Source: Micromonospora_J zhanjiangensis (lineage in GTDB: Bacteria > Actinomycetota > Actinomycetes > Mycobacteriales > Micromonosporaceae). Taken from it: DNA of 64,000 bases. The position numbers and the translations under genes are program-made. The stretch covers positions 118,005 to 182,004 of the forward strand of contig NZ_JBHSBN010000012.1 in assembly GCF_042650605.1 (NCBI RefSeq). Direction: 5' to 3'. The notes beneath the pieces were generated by a model. It was given only the letters and a program-made list of their open reading frames with translations. It was not told the origin of the DNA and did not search any database. Shown here one piece after another: positions 25,631 to 33,276 of this stretch (its first letter is position 1; each line of letters opens with the position of its first letter).

Positions 25631-26914
25631 ATGACCGGCTCCGCCCCCGAGCAGCCGTCGACCGCCGTCGCGCCGACCCCGGGTGACCTGATGAGCCGCG
25701 GGCAACGGCTGCGGCTCGTCCTGGTCCTCGGCTCGCTGATCGCGGTGGGCCCCCTGACGATCGACATGTACCTGCCCGCGCTGCCCGCGATCGTCGCGGA
25801 CTTCGCGACCACCTCGGCGGCGGTCCAGCTGACCCTCACCGGCACGCTCGCCGGGCTCGCCCTCGGCCAGCTGATGGTCGGCCCGCTGTCGGACGCCGTC
25901 GGGCGGCGTCGCCCGCTGATCGCCGGCCTCGCGCTGCACGTCGTGGCGTCGGTGCTCTGCGTCGTGGCGCCCAACGTCGCCGTTCTCGGCGCGCTGCGGG
26001 TGGTGCAGGGTCTCGGTGTCGCCGCCACCGCGGTGGTCGCGATGGCCGTGGTCCGTGACCTGTTCAGCGGGGCGGCGTTCGCCACCCTGCTGTCCCGACT
26101 GCTGCTGGTGATGGGGGCGGCACCGGTCCTCGCGCCGACCCTCGGTGGCGGCGTGCTGCGCTGGACGGACTGGCGTGGCGTCTTCGTGGTGCTGGCCGCG
26201 TTCGGGGTGCTGCTGATCGTGGTCGCCGCGGTCGGCCTGCCGGAGACGCTGCCGCCCGCGCGCCGCCGCCGCGGCGGCATCGTCGCGACCGTCTCCCTGT
26301 ACGGTTCGCTGCTGCGCGACCGCGTCTTCGTGGGCCTGGTCATGGTCGCCGGCCTGGCCATGGCGGCGCTGTTCGCGTACGTGGCCGGCTCGTCGTTCGT
26401 CCTGCAACAGGGGTACGGCCTCAGCCAGCAGCAGTTCGGGCTGGCGTTCGGGGCGGGCGCGGTGGGCCTGATCGGGGCGACCCAGTACAACGTACGGCTG
26501 TTGCGCCGCTACCCTCCGCAACGGATCCTCGTCGTGTCCCTGTGCGCCGGCACCCTGGCGGGGTTGGCCCTGGTGGCCTTCGCCGCGACCGGCCTCGGCG
26601 GGCTGCCCGCCCTGCTGGTGTCGTTGTGGGCGGTGCTGGCGGCGGCCGGCCTGGCGATGCCGAACGCCCCGGCGTTGGCGCTGTCCCGGCACGGTGAAGC
26701 GGCCGGCACCGCGTCCGCCCTGCTCGGCGCCGTCCAGTTCGGCGTGGGTGCGGTGGCCGCGCCGCTGGTGGGTGTGCTGGGCACCGGCGCGGTGGCGATG
26801 GCCCTGGTGGTGGCCGGTGGCATGGTGTCGGCGGTGGCGGTGCTGCTGGTCGTCGTACGACCGGCCCGGCTGGCCGACCTGGAACCGGCACCGGCGGTCG
26901 TGGCCGCGCACTGA
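25631..26914 (+). CDS. Bcr/CflA-family multidrug efflux transporter (MFS)
   Basis: A 427-residue protein from ATG 25631; the frame is open 40 codons further up but that stretch overlaps the palindromic site. Twelve predicted membrane helices. Bcr/CflA features include the first-helix motif PLTIDMYLPALPAI and motif A, GPLSDAVGRRRPL. Proton-driven export of drugs or amino-acid-like compounds is the family role. It ends at a strong bidirectional terminator shared with the GH5 gene. Confidence 0.92.
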   Translation: MTGSAPEQPSTAVAPTPGDLMSRGQRLRLVLVLGSLIAVGPLTIDMYLPALPAIVADFATTSAAVQLTLTGTLAGLALGQLMVGPLSDAVGRRRPLIAGLALHVVASVLCVVAPNVAVLGALRVVQGLGVAATAVVAMAVVRDLFSGAAFATLLSRLLLVMGAAPVLAPTLGGGVLRWTDWRGVFVVLAAFGVLLIVVAAVGLPETLPPARRRRGGIVATVSLYGSLLRDRVFVGLVMVAGLAMAALFAYVAGSSFVLQQGYGLSQQQFGLAFGAGAVGLIGATQYNVRLLRRYPPQRILVVSLCAGTLAGLALVAFAATGLGGLPALLVSLWAVLAAAGLAMPNAPALALSRHGEAAGTASALLGAVQFGVGAVAAPLVGVLGTGAVAMALVVAGGMVSAVAVLLVVVRPARLADLEPAPAVVAAH

Positions 26915-26942
26915 GGGACGGCCCGGACGACCGGCCGGACAC

Positions 26943-26982
26943 GCCGCGGCTCGGATCCGAGTGATCGGATCCGGGCCGCGGC
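26943..26982. terminator. Bidirectional terminator
   Basis: Two 16-base arms (GCCGCGGCTCGGATCC and GGATCCGGGCCGCGGC, one wobble pair) enclose an 8-nt loop between the convergent MFS and GH5 genes. Confidence 0.85.
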
Positions 26983-26988
26983 CGTCGG

Positions 26989-28494
26989 TCATCCGTTCGG
27001 GTTGCCGACGCCGGTGAGGATCCGGCTGCGCAGGTAACGGCCCGCCTCGGTCAGCACGCCGTTGCCGGCGAAGGCGGTCCCCGCACAGGTGCCCTGCCGG
27101 AACGCCGAGTTGGTCTCCCGGCCGTCCGAGAAGCTCCACATCCCGTACGAGATCTTGTTGCTCTTCAGCAGGTCGAGCCAGGCGGTGGTGCTGGTGAAGT
27201 CGTTGGTGCCGTCACCGGTGAAGGTCTGCGTGCCGAACTCGCTGACGAACAGCGGCAGGCTCTTCGCGGCCCGCGCCACGACCGCGCGCCGGTCGGCGCC
27301 GTGCGACGCCGCGTAGAAGTGGAACGTGTACATGACGTTCTCGGCGTCGACCGGGTCGTTGACGACCTCCGTCTCGTCGCTGCCCTCGCTGAGACCCAAC
27401 GACGAGAAGCCGCGGGTGCCGACCAGCACGACGCTGTCCGGCGAGTTCTTCCGGATCACCGGGATCACCTGCTCGGCGTACGTCTTGATGCCGTCCCAGC
27501 TGACCCCGTTCGGCTCGTTCGCCACCTCGTAGATCACGTTGTTGTTCGCCGCGTGTCGGGCCGACACGTCCGCGAAGAACGTCTTGGCCAGCCCGAGGTT
27601 CACGTTCGGGTCACCCGGGGTGAGGATGTGGAAGTCCACCAGGACGTAGAGCCCGAGTCGGGTGGCGGCGTCGACGAGTCCGTTCACCTTGGCGGTGAAG
27701 CCGACCGGGTCGGTTTCCAGGCCGCCCTCCTGCACGTACATCGACAGCCGGATGAAGTCGGCCTTCCAGTCGTTGCGCAGCGCCGCGAGCGAGTTCGCGT
27801 TCACGCAGTTCGGGAAGAACTGCAGGCCGTGGCTGCTCATGCCGCGCAGTTGGATCGCCTGGCCGGCCTGGTTGCACAGCTGCGTGCCGCACACGCGCAG
27901 CTGACCGTTGACCGCCACGGGCGTACCGCCCGGGGCGTTGCCGGACGCCGCCGGGGCGGGCCGGTCCGGTCCGGCGGCCGGCGGGGCGGTGGTGGTCGGC
28001 ACGGTGGTGGTCGGCACGGTGGTGGTCGGCACGGTGGTGGTCGGCACGGTGGTGGGCTGCGCGGGCCCGGCCGCCTTGGTGCCGTTCAGCGTGCAGGTCG
28101 ACAGCCCTTCGGCGTTGAGGTCGGGCTTCGGGGCGTTGCGGCCGATCGCCGTCTCGATCCGGTTGATGGTGGCGAAGCGCTTGTCCCGCAGCGGTCCGAG
28201 GATCGCGTTCTGGGCGAAGTTGGGACCGCCCTGCCCGACCGTGTCGCGCAGCCGCTTGTTGGCCTCGGTGATCTGGGTGTTGAGCAGTTCCAGGTTGCGC
28301 TGCACCTCGGCCTGTTGTTGAGCCGGTACGGCCACACCGACGGTGACCTGCGGGCAACTGACGGTGGCCGGTTCCTCGTCGGCGGAGGCGACACCCAGCC
28401 CGATGCCGACGATGAGAACCGCGACGCCGGCCACCGCGCCGACCCGCCAACGGCGGGTGTGCGTGTCTGAACTGCCCAGTCTCGATCTGCGCAT
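26989..28494 (-). CDS. Secreted GH5-family cellulase with N-terminal helical domain
   Basis: About 501 residues from ATG 28494, which has GGAAGG 11 bases upstream; ATGs at 28527, 28530 and 28572 are in frame but less suited, the last being inside the operator. A signal peptide (WRVGAVAGVAVLIVGIGLG) is followed by a helical domain of about 95 residues (QQQAEVQRNLELLNTQI). A TTVP-repeat linker comes next, then the GH5 catalytic domain. Acid/base Glu is in VIYEVANEPNG, and the nucleophile Glu in LFVSEFGTQ. The catalytic part starts at LRVCGTQLCNQAGQAIQLRG. Endo-beta-glucanase activity is likely. The N-terminal helical domain is not one I can name. Confidence 0.88.
   Translation of the reverse strand: MRRSRLGSSDTHTRRWRVGAVAGVAVLIVGIGLGVASADEEPATVSCPQVTVGVAVPAQQQAEVQRNLELLNTQITEANKRLRDTVGQGGPNFAQNAILGPLRDKRFATINRIETAIGRNAPKPDLNAEGLSTCTLNGTKAAGPAQPTTVPTTTVPTTTVPTTTVPTTTAPPAAGPDRPAPAASGNAPGGTPVAVNGQLRVCGTQLCNQAGQAIQLRGMSSHGLQFFPNCVNANSLAALRNDWKADFIRLSMYVQEGGLETDPVGFTAKVNGLVDAATRLGLYVLVDFHILTPGDPNVNLGLAKTFFADVSARHAANNNVIYEVANEPNGVSWDGIKTYAEQVIPVIRKNSPDSVVLVGTRGFSSLGLSEGSDETEVVNDPVDAENVMYTFHFYAASHGADRRAVVARAAKSLPLFVSEFGTQTFTGDGTNDFTSTTAWLDLLKSNKISYGMWSFSDGRETNSAFRQGTCAGTAFAGNGVLTEAGRYLRSRILTGVGNPNG
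27987..28055. repeat. 15-bp tandem repeat encoding the TTTVP linker
   Basis: A GGTGGTGGTCGGCAC unit is repeated about four and a half times. It is inside the GH5 gene and encodes the Pro-Thr linker. Copy number may vary between strains. Confidence 0.9.
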
Positions 28495-28543
28495 CCGAGC
28501 CGCTACCTTCCGCCAGGTGTGCCGCATCATCCGTTCGGAGAGG

Positions 28544-28565
28544 GTTACGGGAGCGCTTCCGTAAC
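28544..28565. promoter_or_regulatory. LacI/CebR-type operator before the GH5 gene
   Basis: A 22-bp near-perfect palindrome with the core GGGAGCGCTTCC, flanked by GTTAC/GTAAC arms (20 of 22 positions symmetric). The core matches the CebR cellulose-regulon operator TGGGAGCGCTCCCA of streptomycetes, apart from one base. The regulator gene is not in the window; the LacI protein at 41394 has a different apparent site. Confidence 0.7.
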
Positions 28566-28679
28566 GGATCAAGACTCGAACGACTTTTCGTCCGGACGGG
28601 TCGGTGGCGGAGCGATGAGTTTGGGATGCTGCGGCGGTCTACCTGTCGACAACACCGGATCATCGAAGGGACCATCACG

Positions 28680-29291
28680 ATGGCAAAGGTCATCTCTACG
28701 CTGTTCATCTCGGCCGACGGCGTGGCCGAGATCGACTCCGACTGGCACTTCCCGTACTTCGACGAGAACATGGGTCGCGCCGTCACCGAGGACTACGAAG
28801 CCGCCGACGTGCTGCTCATCGGCCGGGTGACCTACGACAGCTTCGCCGGGGCCTGGCCCGGACGGGAGGCCGCGGGCGGCGACGACGCCGCCTTCGCCAA
28901 GCAGCTCGGGGACGTACGCAAGGTGGTCGCCTCGCGTCAGCCGGTGCAGTTCTCCTGGCGGAACTCGGAGCTGATCGAGGGTGACCTCCTCGACGCGGTC
29001 GCCGCGCTGAAGGCCGACGCCGACAGCAAGGGCGTCCTGGTCCCCGGATCGATCTCGGTGGTGCAGCAACTGCTCGCCGCGGGACTGGTCGACGAGCTGC
29101 GGCTGCTGGTGCATCCGGTGGCGGCGCGTAAGGGTCGTCGGCTGTTCGACGACGGCGACGCGCCGTACCACCTGAAGGTCACCGCCACGGAGGTGTATCC
29201 CACCGGCGTGATCCGGGTGATCTACGCGCCGACCGCGGCGCCGACCGCGGCCGGCTACGACGAGGTCAAGGATCAACTGTCCGAAGGGTAG
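28680..29291 (+). CDS. Dihydrofolate reductase-like (RibD C-terminal domain) protein
   Basis: A 203-residue protein from ATG 28680. It has the DHFR-fold pattern of the actinobacterial YyaP/YwjB group: VISTLFISADGVAEI, ADVLLIGRVTYDSFAGAWPG, GVLVPGSISVVQQLLAAGLVDE and LRLLVHPVAARKGRRLF. NADPH-dependent reduction is likely; substrate unknown. It is monocistronic and ends at a strong terminator. Confidence 0.88.
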   Translation: MAKVISTLFISADGVAEIDSDWHFPYFDENMGRAVTEDYEAADVLLIGRVTYDSFAGAWPGREAAGGDDAAFAKQLGDVRKVVASRQPVQFSWRNSELIEGDLLDAVAALKADADSKGVLVPGSISVVQQLLAAGLVDELRLLVHPVAARKGRRLFDDGDAPYHLKVTATEVYPTGVIRVIYAPTAAPTAAGYDEVKDQLSEG

Positions 29292-29300
29292 GACCGGCGC

Positions 29301-29337
29301 CGACCGCCCTGGGCCGGCAGCCGGCCCGGGGCGGTCG
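29301..29337. terminator. Bidirectional terminator before peptide cluster 2
   Basis: A 17-bp stem (one wobble pair, CGACCGCCCTGGGCCGG with its complement) and a 3-nt loop lie between the DHFR-like gene and the convergent mauE-like gene. No other feature is seen in 29338-29419. Confidence 0.85.
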
Positions 29338-29419
29338 ATGGGTGGCCACGCCGCTCCACAGTGGACGAACCTGACCATTCAAGATCTGTAGCCGACGCGA
29401 TGGCAGTCGTGACAAGGTC

Positions 29420-29947
29420 TTATCCACGAGCGAAAAGTGCTATGAGATCCTCGAGGAATACGATCAGAGATCCGATGACCAGTCCGGTAGCGGCAGCCAG
29501 CATCCCTGAAGCCAGATCTGCTGCGCCGAGGGCCATGAGCGTCGCGGTGGCACCTAGCACTGCGGTTGCGGCAAGACCCAGGTTGCGCAGAATATGTTGA
29601 ACGCCCAGCTCGGCGTCTGAGGCGCCGAAACAGTTGCAGGGTGCGCGATTCTTCTTGCCGATATTCATGCCGATCACGCCGGTCATTGCCGCGAGGAGTC
29701 CGGTTGCGACCATGAATCCGGCGACGCCGCACCACCTTGTCGGAATCAGCAAAAGACAGACGACCACGGCTTCTGCGGCTATCGTGGCCTTCGCGATCGT
29801 GGTGACGAGAACCGGCGGCGCCAGCGACATCTGTCGCAACGAGTGTTCGAACGCGAGGTACGATCTCTTGTTCGACGCCTTTCCGTAAACGGCAACGGCG
29901 AACACCACTACCAGAAGGGTTCGAGCCGAGATTTCGAGGGTCCGCAC
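29420..29947 (-). CDS. MauE/DoxX-family redox membrane protein, cluster 2
   Basis: A 175-residue protein from a GTG that begins one base after the stop of the signal peptidase gene. Four membrane helices; between the second and third pair lies CNCFGASDAELG, the CxCFG motif of MauE-like proteins. MauE-type proteins are thought to pass reducing or oxidising equivalents across the membrane to periplasmic or extracellular thiol proteins such as MauD. Here the likely partner is the thioredoxin-like protein at 32266-32814, and the client a six-cysteine peptide. Last gene of the cluster. GC content is visibly lower than in flanking genes. Confidence 0.85.
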   Translation of the reverse strand: MRTLEISARTLLVVVFAVAVYGKASNKRSYLAFEHSLRQMSLAPPVLVTTIAKATIAAEAVVVCLLLIPTRWCGVAGFMVATGLLAAMTGVIGMNIGKKNRAPCNCFGASDAELGVQHILRNLGLAATAVLGATATLMALGAADLASGMLAAATGLVIGSLIVFLEDLIALFARG

Positions 29948-29948
29948 C

Positions 29949-30425
29949 TCACATCTCCTTTGTGGTCAGCTTCCACTTCACAATACGACGTACCACAACA
30001 CCGACGAGGAGTTCGCCGGGGCAGTATCCAAAATGCCGCGAGTCGTAGCTTTGTGGGTTGTCCCCCAGCAGCACGAGCCTTCCCCCGGGTACCGAATTCT
30101 CGGTCACTGAAGCGAGCAGCGGAACCCGTTCGAGGGGTACCGGATCACCGGGAACGGATACGGCCCGCTTCACCATGTACCGGGCACGATTGTCGGGGAC
30201 CACGCCGTGCTCCAGGAACTGGTCCAGCGACTTGACGACGACGACATCCTGGGGACGCACGCGTGCCAGCCGGGTCCGGCGCACCAAAAGTCGATCTCCG
30301 TTGTGGAAGGTTGGTGCCATGCTCTCGCCATCGACAGCAACCATCACCAAGCAGCGACGTGCCCAGAGGACCAGGACGAGGGGCGCGAAACAACAGCCGG
30401 CCACCAGGTAGACAGCGACCATCAT
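29949..30425 (-). CDS. S26-family signal peptidase of peptide cluster 2
   Basis: A 158-residue protein, start overlapped with the exporter stop (ATGA). One N-terminal membrane helix precedes the catalytic Ser in VDGESMAPTFHNGD, the Lys in YMVKRAVSVPGD and the conserved VLLGDNPQSYDSRHFG box. It lacks the C-terminal tail seen in the cluster 1 enzyme. Very compact for the family. It probably cleaves the precursor at the AAA site near residue 23, inferred from the operon and from the absence of another leader peptidase. Confidence 0.9.
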   Translation of the reverse strand: MMVAVYLVAGCCFAPLVLVLWARRCLVMVAVDGESMAPTFHNGDRLLVRRTRLARVRPQDVVVVKSLDQFLEHGVVPDNRARYMVKRAVSVPGDPVPLERVPLLASVTENSVPGGRLVLLGDNPQSYDSRHFGYCPGELLVGVVVRRIVKWKLTTKEM

Positions 30426-32269
30426 CTACTGCTCTCGATCGAAAGGACCCGATCATCCTGGTATCCGGCGGCCTGCATCGCGAACAGCCGAGCGTAGACA
30501 CCGCCGGAGGCCACCAGTTGATCGTGATTGCCCAGTTCGGAAACGACACCGAAGTGGAGCACAGCGATGAGATCAGCATCCCGGACCGCGTTGAGCCGGT
30601 GCGAGATGAGCAGACTGGTCCGGTCGGCACGATAGCGTCGCATCCTGTCGTGCACATCGTGCTCCGCTTCCGGATCCAGCCCGGAACTGGGCTCGTCCAA
30701 AATCATGAGATCCCGATCCCCACGAAGGAACGCACGTGCCAGGGCCAGGCGTTGCCACTGACCACCCGACAGCACAACGCCGTCGTCCGTCTCTCCGTCG
30801 GCGCCTTCCTGGTTGAAGATCCTGGTCAGCAGCGTGTCGTAGCCCTGGGGAAGGTGTTCCAGTTTGGCGTGGATCCCCGCTTGGACGGCGGCGTCCCGGA
30901 TACGCGCCCTGTCCGCCATCGCCGACAGGTCTCCTACGGCAATGTTGTCGGCGGCGCTGAAGTCGTAGCTCATGTGATCCTGAAACACGGCACTGATGCG
31001 TTCCCGATAGTCGCCGGGATCGAAGTTTCGGATATCCACCCCGTCCCACAGGATTTCGCCACGAGTCGGATCGTAGAGGCGGCTGATCAGCTTCACCAGC
31101 GTTGACTTGCCTGATCCGTTCAGGCCGACCAGCCCCATGACCGTCCCACGCGGAATCACCAGGTTCACGCCGGCCAGAATCCACGGATGACTGTCGCTGT
31201 ATCTGAACCAGACGTCGCGCAGTTCCAGCGCCTGACCCAGGGGAGGAGTGGGAACCGGCTTCGCAGCCAGCATCAGATCCGGTTCGCCGTGTGCGATATC
31301 GACGAACGGGCGGAACAGCAGAAGTTGTTCCCGCACGCCCGCTATCCCGTGTACCAACGCCCCCATGGAAGTCTGCGTACTCGCGACCGCGGCGGCAAAA
31401 ATCGACACGTCGCCGATGCTCAGTTCACCGTGCGAGGCGGCGAGTATCGCCCACACCAGACCACCGCCGGCTGTTACGGCCGCCAGTGCCTGCAAGAAGC
31501 TGTAAGTGGACATCTCCCTACGGTCCATCGCACGCTCGGCGGTGTCGGCTGTCATTCGCTCCCGGAGCATCCTGCGGCGCAGGAACCCGCCGAGGCCGAA
31601 CAACCGGGTTTCCTTGGCGGCGCGTGTATCAGTCAGTAAATTTGCGTAGAATGCCTCGCGCCGCTGATGAGGCGAAATATCCCAAAGGAGTTGCATCCTC
31701 TTTCGCGATAACGAGAACTCCAGGAAGAGAGCAGGCAGCACTGTCACAATGACGATGGCCGCGGCCGCTTTACTGACGATCACCAGGGCGCTGAAAAACC
31801 CGACGAGCGTCAGCAGCGACTGGCCGAGCCCGAAAGCCATCGCCACAGAATGGATGACCGTGCTCGAGCCTTGCTGCGCGAGCCGCAGCCGGTCCCGGAA
31901 GGCCGGACTTTCAAATGGTCCAAGGCCGATGAACTTGTTGATCGCTCTGTACAGCCGGTCCAACGACAGCAGGCCGACTCGCCGTCCTATCTGCTTGGAC
32001 AGATAGGAAGCTGGCTGCGGCACCACTGCGGCCAGCACACCGAAACACCCCAGGAGTACGGCCGGCGCGAGGACCTGGCCTACCTGTTCCGCACCGAGCC
32101 GGTCCAGGACCACCTTGGTGAGCCAGGCTATGGCGACCGGTATGAGCGCCTCCACTATGGCGATCGCACCGTACGCCGCTGTATGTACCGGAGCTGCGGA
32201 CAGGATGAGCCGGAACAGTTCGACACCACTGTGCCGCTGGGAAGCCATTGCGCAATTTCCCGATGTCAT
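30422..32269 (-). CDS. ABC exporter, fused membrane and ATPase domains, cluster 2
   Basis: A 615-residue half-transporter: six-helix membrane domain to about residue 330, then ATPase with Walker A VGLNGSGKSTLVKL, signature VLSGGQWQRLALARA and Walker B LMILDEPSSGLDPEAE. It has no C39 peptidase domain. Starts at an ATGA overlap with the thioredoxin-like gene and ends at an ATGA overlap with the signal peptidase gene. Close in wording and length to the cluster 1 exporter. It should export the 79-aa precursor. Confidence 0.93.
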   Translation of the reverse strand: MTSGNCAMASQRHSGVELFRLILSAAPVHTAAYGAIAIVEALIPVAIAWLTKVVLDRLGAEQVGQVLAPAVLLGCFGVLAAVVPQPASYLSKQIGRRVGLLSLDRLYRAINKFIGLGPFESPAFRDRLRLAQQGSSTVIHSVAMAFGLGQSLLTLVGFFSALVIVSKAAAAIVIVTVLPALFLEFSLSRKRMQLLWDISPHQRREAFYANLLTDTRAAKETRLFGLGGFLRRRMLRERMTADTAERAMDRREMSTYSFLQALAAVTAGGGLVWAILAASHGELSIGDVSIFAAAVASTQTSMGALVHGIAGVREQLLLFRPFVDIAHGEPDLMLAAKPVPTPPLGQALELRDVWFRYSDSHPWILAGVNLVIPRGTVMGLVGLNGSGKSTLVKLISRLYDPTRGEILWDGVDIRNFDPGDYRERISAVFQDHMSYDFSAADNIAVGDLSAMADRARIRDAAVQAGIHAKLEHLPQGYDTLLTRIFNQEGADGETDDGVVLSGGQWQRLALARAFLRGDRDLMILDEPSSGLDPEAEHDVHDRMRRYRADRTSLLISHRLNAVRDADLIAVLHFGVVSELGNHDQLVASGGVYARLFAMQAAGYQDDRVLSIESSR

Positions 32270-32814
32270 CCGGCAGACATCGCGGGGACGCGGCGCTGCT
32301 GGAGCGCATCGACCCCGATATCGCTTGAGGCCACCACTCCATCATTCGCCATGACGAAGATCATGGGGAATGCGGTAACCCCGAATGCCTTTGTGGTGGC
32401 TCCGTCGAACGCTTCGGTCACCACCCGGGCCACCGGGGCGAGCTTTTCCACGAACGCCGAGCGCCCGGTGTCGTCGCCGGATACGACAGCAAGAAGTTCC
32501 GCCCCACCGTCAGCCGAGCCCGCCGCGTAGTGGACGAACTTGGGGAGCAACTCGTCGCAGAACCCGCAATTGGACGAGAAGAAGGCGACGACCGTCCCGG
32601 CGGACAACAGCTCACGGGAGACAACGTTTCCGGCGATGTCGACGGTGGCGAAGTCAGCGACCCTCGAACCGGATGCGACGACATCGGTCGGCCGTGCGGC
32701 TTTCATCTCCGCCAGGAGGTTGGTGTGCTCACGGAGGCGTCTGATCACACCAAACATGAGCAGCAAATTTATCAGGAGCAGGGTGCTGACAAGGCCGGCG
32801 GTGGCATGCAACAT
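32266..32814 (-). CDS. TlpA/MauD-like membrane-anchored thioredoxin, cluster 2
   Basis: A 182-residue protein with an N-terminal membrane anchor (GLVSTLLLINLLLMFGVI) and an extracellular thioredoxin-fold domain. The active site is CGFC in FFSSNCGFCDELLPKF, and the cis-Pro loop is in VTAFPMIFVM. AGGAGA lies before the ATG. The ATGA overlap couples it to the exporter. With MauE it would form or shuffle disulfides in the exported peptide. Cluster 1 has no such gene. Confidence 0.88.
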   Translation of the reverse strand: MLHATAGLVSTLLLINLLLMFGVIRRLREHTNLLAEMKAARPTDVVASGSRVADFATVDIAGNVVSRELLSAGTVVAFFSSNCGFCDELLPKFVHYAAGSADGGAELLAVVSGDDTGRSAFVEKLAPVARVVTEAFDGATTKAFGVTAFPMIFVMANDGVVASSDIGVDALQQRRVPAMSAG

Positions 32815-32848
32815 CGTTTTTCTCCTAGGTTGGGGAACCGCAATGGAA

Positions 32849-32882
32849 GCGGGTGTGCCACTACTTCGAGTGACACACCCGC
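32849..32882 (-). terminator. Hairpin between precursor 2 and downstream genes
   Basis: Fourteen bases (GCGGGTGTGCCACT on the plus strand) pair with the complementary arm, with one wobble, around a 6-nt loop. It begins ten bases after the precursor stop, like the hairpin in cluster 1, and is also 34 nt long. A partial terminator or stabiliser giving excess precursor mRNA is likely. Confidence 0.75.
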
Positions 32883-32892
32883 ACGCCGGAAA

Positions 32893-33132
32893 TTACCAGC
32901 CCGCTTGGCACTTACCCGGGAAACTGCAGGCAATCCCCAAGGAGTGGTGGAGTCTCCACGGGGTCTTCCCCAGCCCGCTCGTGCAGTCGACCGTGCGCGA
33001 TTCGTAGTCGACCTGCCAGCCGCCGGGTGAGCAGCAGCGCTGCTTTTCCGTGCAGGTTCCAGTCGCAGCGGCCGTGATGCTTGGCACCAGCAGATCCAGG
33101 GCCTTGTCTGCCATCTGGCTGAGAAACTTCAT
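32893..33132 (-). CDS. Six-cysteine secreted peptide precursor, cluster 2
   Basis: A 79-residue product from ATG 33132 after an AAAGGA site. The leader MKFLSQMADKALDLLVPSIT is amphipathic, followed by AAA, a signal-peptidase-like site near residue 23. The core of about 56 residues has cysteines at 27, 33, 34, 50, 69 and 75 and is rich in Trp, Gly and basic residues (CCSPGGWQ, TPWRLHHSLGIACSFPGKC). Leader positions match those of precursor 1; the cores share only the cysteine count. Three disulfides, made by the cluster's thioredoxin and MauE, are predicted. An antimicrobial or signalling function is inference. Confidence 0.78.
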   Translation of the reverse strand: MKFLSQMADKALDLLVPSITAAATGTCTEKQRCCSPGGWQVDYESRTVDCTSGLGKTPWRLHHSLGIACSFPGKCQAGW

Positions 33133-33224
33133 ACTTCTTTCCTTTCTCCGTTCGGTCTGATGCTCGGCCGGCGGAGGCTGATGCCGCCGCCTATGGACAG
33201 ACTCTTCGCCCCGAAGAATGTGGG

Positions 33225-33242
33225 AACCTTGCGAGAAGCTTG
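33225..33242 (-). promoter_or_regulatory. SARP-type direct heptamer repeats before precursor 2
   Basis: AACCTTG (33225-33231) and AAGCTTG (33236-33242) on the plus strand are spaced by four bases, an 11-bp period. Both heptamers are identical to those before precursor 1, while the spacer differs. They lie 93-110 bases before the precursor ATG; the corresponding distance in cluster 1 is 74-91. Confidence 0.65.
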
Positions 33243-33276
33243 AATGCCCGGTCGACGGGCCCGCTACAGATCTTGA

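Noticed and set aside
27987..28055. CRISPR-like repeat array
   Set aside because: Units are contiguous 15-bp repeats without spacers and encode a Thr-Pro linker inside a cellulase gene. No CRISPR or cas gene is in the window.
32893..33132. Lanthipeptide or thiopeptide precursor
   Set aside because: No LanB/LanC/LanM, YcaO, radical SAM or dehydratase gene is near, and the partners are thiol-redox proteins.
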